Part shown: piece by piece, positions 25,448 to 33,911 of the stretch
Numbering within the stretch: the stretch's first letter is position 1
How the letters are laid out: each line of letters starts with the position of its first letter
Assembly: GCF_008245225.1 (NCBI RefSeq)
Contig: NZ_VTAW01000007.1
Location: forward strand, 1 to 64,000
Reading direction: 5' to 3'
Length of the DNA stretch: 64,000 nt
DNA from: Natrialba swarupiae
Lineage (GTDB): Archaea > Halobacteriota > Halobacteria > Halobacteriales > Natrialbaceae
The notes under the pieces: model-generated
The model's input: only the letters and a program-made list of their open reading frames with translations
The model's database searches: none
Told to the model about the DNA's origin: nothing
Made by a program: the position numbers and the translations under genes

Positions 25448-27154
25448 TCAGGCTTGGCCCTCACGCTCGTGTTCCTCGAGTTTCGTTCGTTTGATCTTGC
25501 CGGTGACGGTGGTCGGCACCTCGTCGATGAACGTGATCTCTCGAGGATACTCGTACTTCGCGAGGTTGGTCTTGACGTGTGATCGAACCACTTCTTTGAG
25601 CTGGTCGTCGTCGGCCACCCCTTCGCTTGGTTCGATATACGCCTTGATGATCTCGCCGCGGCCGTCGTCTTCGACGCCGATGATTCCGACCTCACGCACC
25701 TGGTCGAGTTCGCGGATCGAATCCTCGACTTCCGCTGGCCCGACGCGGTAGCCGTTCGTGATGATGAGATCGTCGGCTCGAGATTTGAACCAGAGCTGTC
25801 CGTCTTCGTCGCAGTAGCCCAGGTCGTCGGTGTTCATCCACTCCCCGTCGGCGACGAACTTTCGTTCGGTGGCTTCGTCGTCGTTCCAGAGTTCGACGAG
25901 CATCGTCGGATCGGGGGATTTCAGGCCGATGATACCCGTCTCACCGGTCTCACACTCGGTCCCGTCTTCGTCGATGATTCGGACGTCGTGTCCGGGTGCG
26001 GGGTAGCCGAGACTTCCCGGATCGGCATCGAACCACTGCGAACACGAGGTTACGAGATGCATGGCCTCGGTTTGGCCGTACATCTCGTTTAGGTTCGCCC
26101 CCAACGTCTCCGTGACGTACTCGTGGAGCTGTTCGGAGACCGGTTCGGAGCCGGACATCACGACCTGCAACGCGTCGAGGTCGTACTGTGAGGCGTCGAG
26201 TTGGGACATCGGCTTGAGCATCCCCGGAACCAACACCGCGCGGGTCGGACCGTACCGGTCGATGTTCTCGAAGACCGTCTTCGGGTCGAATCCGGTCCGA
26301 GAGTCGTACCGGAACGCGGGGAACCCGTAGTGCCAGGAGCCAAGCACGAGGTTGATCCCACCGATCCACGCGAGGTCGGGGGTCGCGTACAGAAGCGGAT
26401 CGCTGTCGTGCCAGGGCAACTCGAAACACATCTGAAAGCTCGGCAGCCAGCCGAGAAGCGACTGGTGGTCCTGGACGACGCCTTTCGGCCTGCCGGTCGT
26501 CCCGCTCGTATAGAGGATGAGCGCGGGATCGTCGGCCGCAGTCTCGACGGACTCGTAGCTCGTCTCGCCGTCCATCTCGTCGAAATCGGCCGTCTCGATG
26601 CCTTCGATATGTGACGTCGTCCCACCCATCTCGACGACGCACTCGACGGTGTCGATCGATTCCAGTGCGTCCGCGAGCGTCTCCGAGAGATCCTGATCCA
26701 CGAAGACCGCACTCGCATCACAGTCGCTGAGCCGAAACTCGAGTGCGTCCGCACCGTACAGCGTCGAAAGCGGGACGCTGACCGCACCCAGTTTCCAGGC
26801 AGCGAGGTGAGCGAGCATCACCCGATCGCTTCGCGCACCGACGATAGCGATCCTGTCTCCCTGTCCGACACCGCGTGTCTCGAGGGCGTTCGCCAGGCGG
26901 TTCGATTCACGCTCGAGTTGCCAGAACGTGTACGTCTCCTCGCCTTCGTCCTCTATTCGCTGGAACAGAGCGACCTGTCCGCGTTTTTCGGCGTGGCGGG
27001 TGACGACGTCGGTCGCGATATTGAACGTCTCCGGAATATCCCACTCGAAGTTCGCACGCGCCTCTTCGTAACTATCGTACTGTCCAAGGTTGGGAACCGG
27101 TTCAGATTCCCAGTCGATCGAGATCGATCCGAACTGCGTGTTTCCAGATGACAT
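25448..27154 (-). CDS. AMP-forming acyl-CoA synthetase
   Basis: This 568-residue adenylate-forming enzyme activates a carboxylate to acyl-AMP and then to the CoA thioester. The P-loop motif LYTSGTTGRPKG is near 195-206 and NEMYGQTEAM is near 360. The hinge reads NTDDLGYCDEDG, then ADDLIITNGYRVGP, and the C-terminal catalytic Lys is in TVTGKIKRTKL. Its closest style is the medium-chain/acetyl-like synthetases. The start at 27154 is preferred over a start five codons upstream because GAGAGGTAG precedes it. It is divergent from the ADP-forming synthetase, sharing a 145-base promoter region. Confidence 0.9.
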   Translation of the reverse strand: MSSGNTQFGSISIDWESEPVPNLGQYDSYEEARANFEWDIPETFNIATDVVTRHAEKRGQVALFQRIEDEGEETYTFWQLERESNRLANALETRGVGQGDRIAIVGARSDRVMLAHLAAWKLGAVSVPLSTLYGADALEFRLSDCDASAVFVDQDLSETLADALESIDTVECVVEMGGTTSHIEGIETADFDEMDGETSYESVETAADDPALILYTSGTTGRPKGVVQDHQSLLGWLPSFQMCFELPWHDSDPLLYATPDLAWIGGINLVLGSWHYGFPAFRYDSRTGFDPKTVFENIDRYGPTRAVLVPGMLKPMSQLDASQYDLDALQVVMSGSEPVSEQLHEYVTETLGANLNEMYGQTEAMHLVTSCSQWFDADPGSLGYPAPGHDVRIIDEDGTECETGETGIIGLKSPDPTMLVELWNDDEATERKFVADGEWMNTDDLGYCDEDGQLWFKSRADDLIITNGYRVGPAEVEDSIRELDQVREVGIIGVEDDGRGEIIKAYIEPSEGVADDDQLKEVVRSHVKTNLAKYEYPREITFIDEVPTTVTGKIKRTKLEEHEREGQA

Positions 27155-27299
27155 GTGTCTACCTCTCAATTACGTACGCATTTTCGCGCCTTCTGATAAA
27201 GATTTCCGGTTTTGCTCTCGGCCACTCGATCGTCCGGACGCCGGTCGTGCTGTGTGCTATTCACAATCTATATTAACGAACTGGGTGAATTGAGACCGT
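27155..27299. promoter_or_regulatory. Divergent promoter region between two acyl-CoA synthetase genes
   Basis: On the plus strand, ATCTATATTA at 27266-27275 is 29 bases before ATG 27300 (leaderless). On the minus strand, CTTTATCAG (27193-27202 in plus coordinates) serves the AMP-forming gene, with a leader of about 20 bases containing a ribosome binding site. I see no clear operator. Confidence 0.45.
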
Positions 27300-29450
27300 A
27301 TGGACGAACGCGATTATTCAGCAGAGCGGATCGAGCGTCTACTCGATCCCCAGTCGATCGCCATCGCCGGCGCGTCAGCCGACGAAAACAAACGCGGGTA
27401 CATCGCGACCAAACGTCTGGTAGAATCCGAGTACGACGGAGAGGTATACCCGGTCAACCCCTCCTACGAGGGCGAGATTCTCGGGACCGAGGTGCACCCG
27501 TCGGTCTCGTCGATCCCCGACCGCGTCGACCTCGTCTACGTCGTGACTCCCGCCGGAGCCGTGCCGACGGTTCTCGAGGACGCTGGCGAGGCCGACGTCG
27601 CCGGAGCGGTGATTTTCTCGGCCGGATTCAGCGAGGTCGGCAACGAGGAGACCGAAGAGGAACTCATCCGGATCGCCAACGAACACGACATTCGCTTCCT
27701 CGGGCCGAACGTCATGGGGATGGTAAACGTGCCGAGTGACATCTGTCTGGGGATCGACGCGAGCTACGGGGAGGGCGGCCTCTCGGTGATTTCCCAGAGC
27801 GGAAACCTCGGGATGAATCTGGGCGTGGCGACGAACAAAGCACACAGTACCGGCCTCAGTCACTTCGTCTCGATCGGCAACGAGGCGGATCTGAAGTTCC
27901 ACGAGCTGTTGCCGTATTTCGCGGCCGACGACTCGACCGAAGCGCTCGTCCTCTACGTCGAAGGGATGTCCGAGGGACGAGCGTTTCTGGAGGAAGCGCG
28001 GCGATTCACCCAGGAGAAACCACTCATCCTCCTGAAAGGGGGGCGGACCGGTGCCGGAAAGTCCTCCGCGGAGTCTCATACGGCCTCGCTGGCCGGGGAC
28101 GCCGACGTGGTGGCGGACGTCTACTCGCAGGCCGGCGTCGTCACCGTCGACAGCTTCGACGACGTCGTTCCGGTCTACCAGGCGCTAACCGATGCACCGA
28201 CGCTGTCCGGACGAAATATCGCGATCATGACCGAAGCGGGCGGAGTCGCGACGATTACCGCCGACTCGCTCGTCGAACACGGCATGAACGTTCCCGAGTT
28301 GACCGAGGAAACCCAGGAGAAACTCGCCGAGTTGTTCCCTTACTCGCCGAACCTCGAGAACCCGATCGACACGATGGTAACCGGGGACACGGCGTCGCTA
28401 CACGGAGAGGCAGCGGAGATACTGCTCTCGGATCCGAACATCGACGGGCTGATGATCTGTGGCGGCTACGGCGGCTACGGCGTCGGCGGAACCGGGATCG
28501 AACTCCCGATGGACGACGCCTCCGCCCAGGCTCAGATCGAGTCGGCCCGCCGGATCACCGAGTTGCCCTCGGAGTACGACAAGCCGGTCGTCATCAAGAG
28601 CACCTTCACCCCCGAGGAGTCGGAGGCACTTGCGATCTGTCGCGACGGCAACGTTCCCGTCTACGACTCGTTCAGGGACGCATCGCTCGCGTTCCAGTCG
28701 CTGGCGGAGTACAGCGAGGCCGTCGAGTCGGCGGACGAACGAAGCGATTTCAACGCCGGATCGGGCGCTGACGGTCTCGAGACACTCGAGGAAGCGGCAG
28801 ACGGCACCGTACTCGCCGAACACGAGGCGAAAGGGGTACTCGAGGAGTACGACATTCCCGTCGCCCCCTACGAACTGGTCTCCTCCGCCGAGGAGGCCGT
28901 CGAAGCCGCAAACCGGTTCGACGAGGAGCTCGCGATGAAGATCGTCTCCCCACAGATCCAGCACAAAACCGAAGCTGGCGGCGTCGCGCTCGGCGTCTCC
29001 GGCGAATCGGACGTCCGCGACACCTACGAGGAACTGGTGGCCAACGCAGAGGCCTACGATTCCGAGGCGACGATCGACGGCGTGTTGATCTCACCGATGC
29101 TCGAGGAGGGCGTCGAGGTGATCATCGGCGCCATACAGGACGAAGAGGTCGGGCCGGTCGTCATGTTCGGAGTCGGCGGCATCTTCGTCGAAGTTCTCGA
29201 GGACGTCACGTTCGGTGGCGTTCCGCTGACCGAACACGACGCCCGCCGGATGATCGAGGGAATCGACGGCAAGGAGATCCTCGAGGGCGCGAGAGACAAC
29301 CCGGAGATCGACGAGGACGCACTCGTCGACCTGCTCGTCGACGTCTCGGAACTGGTCGCCGAGAACCCACGAATTTCGGAACTGGACCTCAACCCGGTCT
29401 TCTGTTACGAGGACAGTCTGTCGGTGATCGACGCGTCGATCACCCTGTAA
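27300..29450 (+). CDS. ADP-forming acyl-CoA synthetase (acetate-CoA ligase family, fused alpha and beta)
   Basis: This 716-residue fusion works via acyl-phosphate and phosphohistidine to couple CoA thioesters to ADP/ATP. Domains: CoA-binding Rossmann (about 10-140; SIAIAGASADENKRG), the succinyl-CoA ligase-like flavodoxin domains (SQSGNLGMN), the phosphorylated His region SAESHTASLAG with His 260, and a C-terminal ATP-grasp domain (about 500-716; MKIVSPQIQHKTEAGGV). Haloarchaea use such enzymes for acetate and other short acids, in either direction. Beside an AMP-forming synthetase it may recover ATP from a CoA ester made in the same pathway, which is inference. Confidence 0.9.
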   Translation: MDERDYSAERIERLLDPQSIAIAGASADENKRGYIATKRLVESEYDGEVYPVNPSYEGEILGTEVHPSVSSIPDRVDLVYVVTPAGAVPTVLEDAGEADVAGAVIFSAGFSEVGNEETEEELIRIANEHDIRFLGPNVMGMVNVPSDICLGIDASYGEGGLSVISQSGNLGMNLGVATNKAHSTGLSHFVSIGNEADLKFHELLPYFAADDSTEALVLYVEGMSEGRAFLEEARRFTQEKPLILLKGGRTGAGKSSAESHTASLAGDADVVADVYSQAGVVTVDSFDDVVPVYQALTDAPTLSGRNIAIMTEAGGVATITADSLVEHGMNVPELTEETQEKLAELFPYSPNLENPIDTMVTGDTASLHGEAAEILLSDPNIDGLMICGGYGGYGVGGTGIELPMDDASAQAQIESARRITELPSEYDKPVVIKSTFTPEESEALAICRDGNVPVYDSFRDASLAFQSLAEYSEAVESADERSDFNAGSGADGLETLEEAADGTVLAEHEAKGVLEEYDIPVAPYELVSSAEEAVEAANRFDEELAMKIVSPQIQHKTEAGGVALGVSGESDVRDTYEELVANAEAYDSEATIDGVLISPMLEEGVEVIIGAIQDEEVGPVVMFGVGGIFVEVLEDVTFGGVPLTEHDARRMIEGIDGKEILEGARDNPEIDEDALVDLLVDVSELVAENPRISELDLNPVFCYEDSLSVIDASITL

Positions 29451-29569
29451 CGGCGCACCGACCGTTTTCCGCGATCGTCGGATTCGAAGTAACTGTGTTC
29501 CTCGATGCGGTATTCAACCCTGTACTGGAGTGCCAGTGCCGTATGGCGTTTTCAATAGAGCAGTTCGAA

Positions 29570-29884
29570 CTAGCTCGCAAACACTTTGAGCGTCCTGAGT
29601 TCCTCGTCTATGTCAAAGAAGTCGTGTTCGACCCCTCCTTCGACGTAGATCACGTCTCCGGGGCTCACCTGACTCGTTTCGTCTCCAACCCTCATTTTTC
29701 CTGATCCAGCAGTGATATAATAAAATTCGTCTTCCGTATGTGTCTGGGCGTCTGTTTCCTCTGCTTTTTCGGCTCGATACCGACTCTGTTCGATTACCAT
29801 CGCATCCTCATCGAACACTGTGGTGACGTCGCTGTCCTGGTTTTCCTGTCGTTCTGCCAAATCCTCTGCGGTAATATGTTTCAT
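29570..29884 (-). CDS. Cupin domain protein
   Basis: This 104-residue single-domain cupin has motif 1 HTEDEFYYITAGSG (metal His and Glu) and motif 2 PGDVIYVEGGVEHDFFDI (second His). This is a metal-binding beta-barrel of usual size for small cupins. It could bind or sense a small molecule or act as an isomerase or dioxygenase; the sequence does not say which. It is convergent with the ADP-forming synthetase, 119 bases between stops. Confidence 0.8.
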   Translation of the reverse strand: MKHITAEDLAERQENQDSDVTTVFDEDAMVIEQSRYRAEKAEETDAQTHTEDEFYYITAGSGKMRVGDETSQVSPGDVIYVEGGVEHDFFDIDEELRTLKVFAS

Positions 29885-30552
29885 ACCGTTAGCACTTCGC
29901 TCTGATCACATATAAACCCAATGTCGGCATTAGACGATACGTTCGGGCGTTCGATTTCGGTCATAGACACCCTGAAGTCGAGCGCCTCATCCTCTAACTT
30001 AACGCGATCGCATCAGAGATCTGCGGGCAGAGAATCTCTGAGACCTTGACAGGGGTATTCACGCTGCCGTTCCTCCTCCCCTCTTATACTGACTGTTATA
30101 AGTCCTTACCGGGGCAACCGCGCCTCGCCTTGCGGTTGCCCCGGTAAATAGTTACAGCAATCCGTATGAGACCTTTTGTATGACACGCATAGTTGATCCG
30201 TGGTCGGTGCTCCTACACCGATCCCACCGAAGATAGAGTCTTCGGGACTTTTCGCGTTCTATACGTTCTAAAGTGGTGTTTTCGATGCTCGAGGGTAAAG
30301 GGCTCAACCGGATAGAACCGGATTCCTCGAGCGACATAGGGCCATGTTTCGAGAGTGGTATCCGTTATCTCAATTCGTGATACTACATTTCAGCTAATTG
30401 GCCCAAACTGCAGCCCAATTCACGTTGGATTTGTCGAACCTACCATATCGACAGAGGGGTTTTTGCGGGGTTGCATAGGTTCGGTTCATCCGTGTGTCAT
30501 AGAAACAATCACAGAGGGAGAGGCTTTTCACGATGGATCACACTCTATCGGT
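29885..30552. other. Intergenic region with one hairpin element
   Basis: There is no gene I can support between the cupin gene and the DUF2237 gene. It contains the well-preserved hairpin element at 30082-30170. The DUF2237 frame stays open upstream to 30355, but that extension is not conserved-looking, so I treat it as non-coding. Confidence 0.55.
30082..30170 (-). repeat. Hairpin element, ATACGG family, well-preserved copy B
   Basis: The right end on the plus strand, TTACAGCAATCCGTAT, and the left end, ATACTGACTGTTATAA, form the terminal repeats. The perfect 14-base stem (30108-30121 with 30132-30145) and the 10-base loop (30122-30131) are the same on the plus strand as in copy A at 8743-8830, although the terminal arms are in the opposite orientation. 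Confidence 0.8.
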
Positions 30553-30942
30553 ATGCCCGAACGAAATGTCCTTGGCGAGGAAATTGCCACCTGTAGTACT
30601 GATCCGAGGACTGGCTTCGACCGCGATGGCTGCTGTGGAACTCATCCCAACGATCGAGGTAGACACGAGCTTTGTGCAGTCATGACCGACGAATTCCTAT
30701 CTTTCAGTAGAGAACAGGGCAACGACCTTGTGACGCCGCGTCCGGAGTTGGAGTTTCCCGGGCTTGATCCTGGTGATCGCTGGTGTCTCTGTCTCGGACG
30801 GTGGATCGAGGCACTTGAAGCCACACAAGCCAAACGTCTCCCGGAGACCACGGTCCCACCCGTAGTTCTCGAAGCAACCAATGAGGCAGTGTTGGATTCC
30901 GTGGATCTGGAGACGCTCGAAAGCCACTCCTACGACGTCTGA
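30553..30942 (+). CDS. DUF2237 family protein
   Basis: This 129-residue protein matches DUF2237 from memory of the family: NVLGEEIATCSTDPRTGF near the start, then DGCC, a CAVMTDEFLSFSREQGNDL block, TPRPELEFPGLDPGDRWCLC, and a PPVVLEATNE ending. Function is unknown; the many conserved Cys, Asp and His residues suggest a metal or redox role, which is inference. Start 30553 gives the usual family length of about 120-130. The same frame runs upstream to 30355 but that part has no family features. No partner gene is evident. Confidence 0.82.
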   Translation: MPERNVLGEEIATCSTDPRTGFDRDGCCGTHPNDRGRHELCAVMTDEFLSFSREQGNDLVTPRPELEFPGLDPGDRWCLCLGRWIEALEATQAKRLPETTVPPVVLEATNEAVLDSVDLETLESHSYDV

Positions 30943-31059
30943 GCGCCCAACGGACATGAGATCGTGCGATTATCCTTGGTAACTTCGACTGCTCCCGCTT
31001 CGGATTTCCTCCTTACTGGTGTGATGACCGTTCTACGACACTCTTTATACTGAGTACCC

Positions 31060-31129
31060 TCCCAAGCGTCGACTGATGAGTCGAACCGATACCCGCCAAC
31101 TGGTTCGACTCGTCAGTTCAGGCTTGGGA
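31060..31129. repeat. Large imperfect palindrome (28-base arms)
   Basis: The left arm 31060-31087 pairs with 31102-31129 at 24 of 28 positions around a 14-base loop. The outer part is TCCCAAGC / GCTTGGGA and the inner part GAGTCGAACC / GGTTCGACTC. It lies between the DUF2237 gene and the VOC gene, which converge. It could be a bidirectional terminator or a miniature mobile element. It is not a tRNA: no cloverleaf is seen. Confidence 0.7.
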
Positions 31130-31213
31130 AGCCACTGAGTGAGACGTATTCTATGACAGGCTGAGAAGGTGAAAAGGGACGTCGTATCCGGACCCGTCAG
31201 GAACGGACGGACG

Positions 31214-31666
31214 TCAGTCGTCCGCGTCGCGAGTCCATCCCGACTCGGCGGCGGCCGATTCGGCCGGGTGGGGACGATCGTACTCCGTGAGGGCGACCAT
31301 GACGCCCTCGAACGAAGATGGGTGGTAGAACACCTCGTGAAACCCCTCGAGTTCGACCTCGTCGACGGGGTCGACGCCGTTCGCCGCGAGTGATTCGCGC
31401 GCCTCGTCGACGTCGGCAACTTCGAACGACACCGCGTACAGCCCAGGGCCGTTTCGCTCGAGGAATCGCTGGACGGCCGAGCCGTCGTCGCCGGAGACGA
31501 ACTCGACGCCGATGCGACTGGTTCGGTTTGCAATCGGCGCTGCCGGTGGATCGACGACCGCGCCGAACTCGAGTCCGAGCAGCTCGGTGAACTGACGCGT
31601 ACTCGCCTCGAGGTCGGCCGTCGCGATGAGGACGCGGTCGAGGGAGACGACCTCGACGTCACTCAT
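31214..31666 (-). CDS. VOC family (glyoxalase/dioxygenase fold) protein
   Basis: This 150-residue vicinal oxygen chelate protein has two beta-alpha-beta-beta-beta halves. It begins SLDRVLIATADLEASTRQF, and GLYAVSFEVADVDEA starts the second half. The C-terminal Glu-like ligand position is not certain. Its start overlaps the preceding dehydrogenase stop by eight bases, so it is the last gene of a three-gene minus-strand operon with the dehydrogenase and the opine dehydrogenase homologue. Epimerase, lyase or dioxygenase functions are all possible. Confidence 0.78.
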   Translation of the reverse strand: MSDVEVVSLDRVLIATADLEASTRQFTELLGLEFGAVVDPPAAPIANRTSRIGVEFVSGDDGSAVQRFLERNGPGLYAVSFEVADVDEARESLAANGVDPVDEVELEGFHEVFYHPSSFEGVMVALTEYDRPHPAESAAAESGWTRDADD

Positions 31667-32618
31667 CGTCGAGTGTCTCCGCGAGCGCGAGCATCCGACT
31701 GTAGGTTTCGGTCTTTAGCTCCTCGGCGTCGACGTCCTCGCCGTAGTCGTAGTAGCCGGCACCGGTCTTCGGTCCGAGATCGTTCGCCTCCATCTTCTCG
31801 ACGACGCTATCCGGGTTCTCGAACCGTTCCCCGAGCTCGTCCTCGAGGTACTCGTTGACGTAGTAGAGAATGTCGACGCCGCCGAGGTCGATGAACTCGA
31901 TCAATCCGATCGCGGCCATCCGGAAGCCGACCCCGGTCCGAAGCGCGCGGTCGATCTCTTCGGGCGACGCCACGCCGTCCTCGTAGGCCCGGACCGCTTC
32001 GTTCATCGCAGCCGCCTGAATGCGCGAGCCGAGAAAGCCGGGACTGTCCGAACAGGTGACCGGCTCCTTGCCGACGGCCTCGAGGAGCGCGACCGTTCGA
32101 TCGACCGCGTCGTCGTCGGTCCGTTCGTTGTGTGCGACCTCGACCAGCGGCACGATAAACGCCGGGTTGAGCCAGTGGGTGATCAGCAGTCGCTCGGGCG
32201 CGGGGGCGGCGTCCGCCAGTTCGTCGATGCTGATCGAGGAGGTCGTCGTCGCGACGACCGCGTCGCCGAGCGCGTCGGCCGACGAGGAGAGGAATTCTCG
32301 TTTGATCTCGGGATCCTCGGGGAGGGCCTCGAACACCCACTCTGCCGACTCGAGGGACGTCTCCGTCTCGCGAGTGACGGTGATCCGGTCGAGCACGTCG
32401 CTCGCGTCCCCATCGAAGTGACCGCGGGCTGCGAGAAACTCGAGGTTCGATCGGATCGTCTCGGAGACCGACTCGACTTTGTCCTCGAACTCAGAGTCCG
32501 TGCGCTCTTTCACGTCGAGGATGTGAACCGATCGCCCGTCCGTGGCGAACACTTGCGCGATACCGATACCCATTCGACCCGGTCCCACGACGACGATCGG
32601 CGGCTCCGAGTCCGTCAT
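31659..32618 (-). CDS. 3-hydroxyacyl-CoA dehydrogenase family protein
   Basis: This 319-residue NAD-dependent dehydrogenase has the cofactor motif VVGPGRMGIGIAQVF at 10-24 and an Asp after the second strand (ILDVKE). The catalytic His is in THWLNPAFIVPLVEV, and the C-terminal helical domain contains DSPGFLGSRIQAAAMNEA. The substrate may be a 3-hydroxyacyl-CoA or a free 3-hydroxy acid, as in the gulonate-dehydrogenase branch; the sequence alone does not decide. It overlaps the genes on either side (four bases upstream, eight downstream). Confidence 0.87.
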   Translation of the reverse strand: MTDSEPPIVVVGPGRMGIGIAQVFATDGRSVHILDVKERTDSEFEDKVESVSETIRSNLEFLAARGHFDGDASDVLDRITVTRETETSLESAEWVFEALPEDPEIKREFLSSSADALGDAVVATTTSSISIDELADAAPAPERLLITHWLNPAFIVPLVEVAHNERTDDDAVDRTVALLEAVGKEPVTCSDSPGFLGSRIQAAAMNEAVRAYEDGVASPEEIDRALRTGVGFRMAAIGLIEFIDLGGVDILYYVNEYLEDELGERFENPDSVVEKMEANDLGPKTGAGYYDYGEDVDAEELKTETYSRMLALAETLDDE

Positions 32619-33751
32619 TGCTCGTCACCCTCCGCGAGGACCCGCTCGAACTCCCCACGCGAGAGATCGGCGAGGCCGAGTTGCTCGAGCGTTCGTCCCG
32701 TCTCGCTGTACTCCTCGTCCATGAGCGATTCCGCGATGTGGACGATGCTGTCGATCGTCGCCGTCTCGACGTCGAGGAACTCGCCGACGGAGGCCAACAA
32801 CACCGTCGCGATGCTGATGTCCTCGTGGACGTACCGATCGTCGAGCGACGGTGGGTCTTCGCTGAAGGTGTCGGCGCTCATCAGCGCCTTGCGGGCATTT
32901 TCGCCGTAGAAGTGCCCACCGTCGGCCTCCCCCGGGCGGTAGTACTCGTCCTGGGTGAAGTGCGGTTCGTCGTATCCAAGCTCCTCTCGGATTCGAACGC
33001 GCTCCTCGTCGAGTGACATCAACGCGTTGTAGACGCCGTCACCGATCCCGTGGCGGTGGATGTTGAACGACTCGATCTCGTCGCTTTCGATCGCACCCGC
33101 GTTGAGTACCGTCGGCACGGCGTTGACACACGAGTTGCTGTTGTTCAACGCGCTGTCGAGTGCGTTTTCGGCCGGGATGGCCGACTCGTAGAGCCCTTCG
33201 ACGACCGCGAGCGCCCGGTCGGTTTCGTCGCCGGGATAGGCACCGATCGGGAGCGCGACCGCGTCGAGGTTGATCGTCGACTCGGCGTCGTCGGACCGAC
33301 GCGTCACGTACGGCAGCGTCGGCGTTTCGGCGACGGTGACGTTTTCCGGCGGGTCGTCGAGTTCGTCGATCGACTGCCGGAGGAGATACGAACCGAAGTT
33401 TCCGGGACAGAGCAACACGACTTGATCGTCCTCGAGAACCGGTGCGAGGTCGGAAAAGAGCCCCCGCTGTGCCGTCGTCGGGAGCGGGACTACGACCGCA
33501 TCGGCTCCCGAGACTGCCTCGGCGAGATCCGTCGTTACCGTCGAGAGTGAGACGGTGGTCCGATCGTCCGCCGTTCGTCTCGTCCCCTCGTAACGAGGCG
33601 AAACTGCGAGCGTAACCGACTGCGAGTCGAGTACAGCCGCGTGATTATCCGGGGAGCGAACGTACCACTGAACCGTATGTCCTTGTTCGGCGAAGTCAGC
33701 AGCGGCGGCATACCCGCCGTTGCTGCCACCGATTACCGCTACAGTGTGCAT
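32615..33751 (-). CDS. NAD/NADP octopine/nopaline (opine) dehydrogenase family protein, with Asn at the expected catalytic His
   Basis: This 378-residue protein has the N-terminal cofactor motif IGGSNGGYAAAAD and the C-terminal opine dehydrogenase domain (about 190-350; HRHGIGDGVYNALMSLDEER). In the family motif, which I recall as N-x-N-x-x-x-His-Pro, this protein reads NSNSCVNAVPTVLNAG, placing Asn 210 where the catalytic His is expected. It may have changed chemistry or be a binding protein. It is the first gene of the opine-like/HACDH/VOC operon. A TATA-like box lies near 33776-33787, and tandem repeats lie further upstream. Confidence 0.83.
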   Translation of the reverse strand: MHTVAVIGGSNGGYAAAADFAEQGHTVQWYVRSPDNHAAVLDSQSVTLAVSPRYEGTRRTADDRTTVSLSTVTTDLAEAVSGADAVVVPLPTTAQRGLFSDLAPVLEDDQVVLLCPGNFGSYLLRQSIDELDDPPENVTVAETPTLPYVTRRSDDAESTINLDAVALPIGAYPGDETDRALAVVEGLYESAIPAENALDSALNNSNSCVNAVPTVLNAGAIESDEIESFNIHRHGIGDGVYNALMSLDEERVRIREELGYDEPHFTQDEYYRPGEADGGHFYGENARKALMSADTFSEDPPSLDDRYVHEDISIATVLLASVGEFLDVETATIDSIVHIAESLMDEEYSETGRTLEQLGLADLSRGEFERVLAEGDEQ

Positions 33752-33775
33752 AACCAGTCACACGTTAGAATCCAA

Positions 33776-33787
33776 CATACGTAAATT
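33776..33787 (-). promoter_or_regulatory. TATA-like box of the opine dehydrogenase-like operon
   Basis: The minus strand reads CAATTTACGTATG about 30 bases before ATG 33751. Confidence 0.38.
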
Positions 33788-33810
33788 GGATGGATCGTCA
33801 CCTGCCCTGC

Positions 33811-33911
33811 GATAACGGACGTACGAACCGCATCCCCCAGGTAACGGTCGTACAATCCGCATCCCCCAGTTTGATGTGAGTACGCCCGCTTCGTACATAC
33901 GGTATGTACGA
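33811..33911. promoter_or_regulatory. Operator-like region: two 29-30 base tandem repeats and a palindrome over the start codon
   Basis: 33811-33840 and 33841-33869 are tandem copies sharing CCGCATCCCCCAG, each preceded by CGTACGA or CGTACAA. A 21-base near-perfect palindrome TCGTACATAC-G-GTATGTACGA (33891-33911) covers the ATG of the SDR gene at 33904. The CGTAC core recurs in all three. The region lies between divergent genes, upstream of both promoters, so binding of a dimeric regulator is a reasonable inference. Confidence 0.55.

Noticed and set aside
31060-31129. A tRNA gene in the large palindrome (GGTTCGA resembles a T-loop)
   Set aside because: The sequence folds as one long hairpin. 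There is no acceptor stem, anticodon arm or CCA context.
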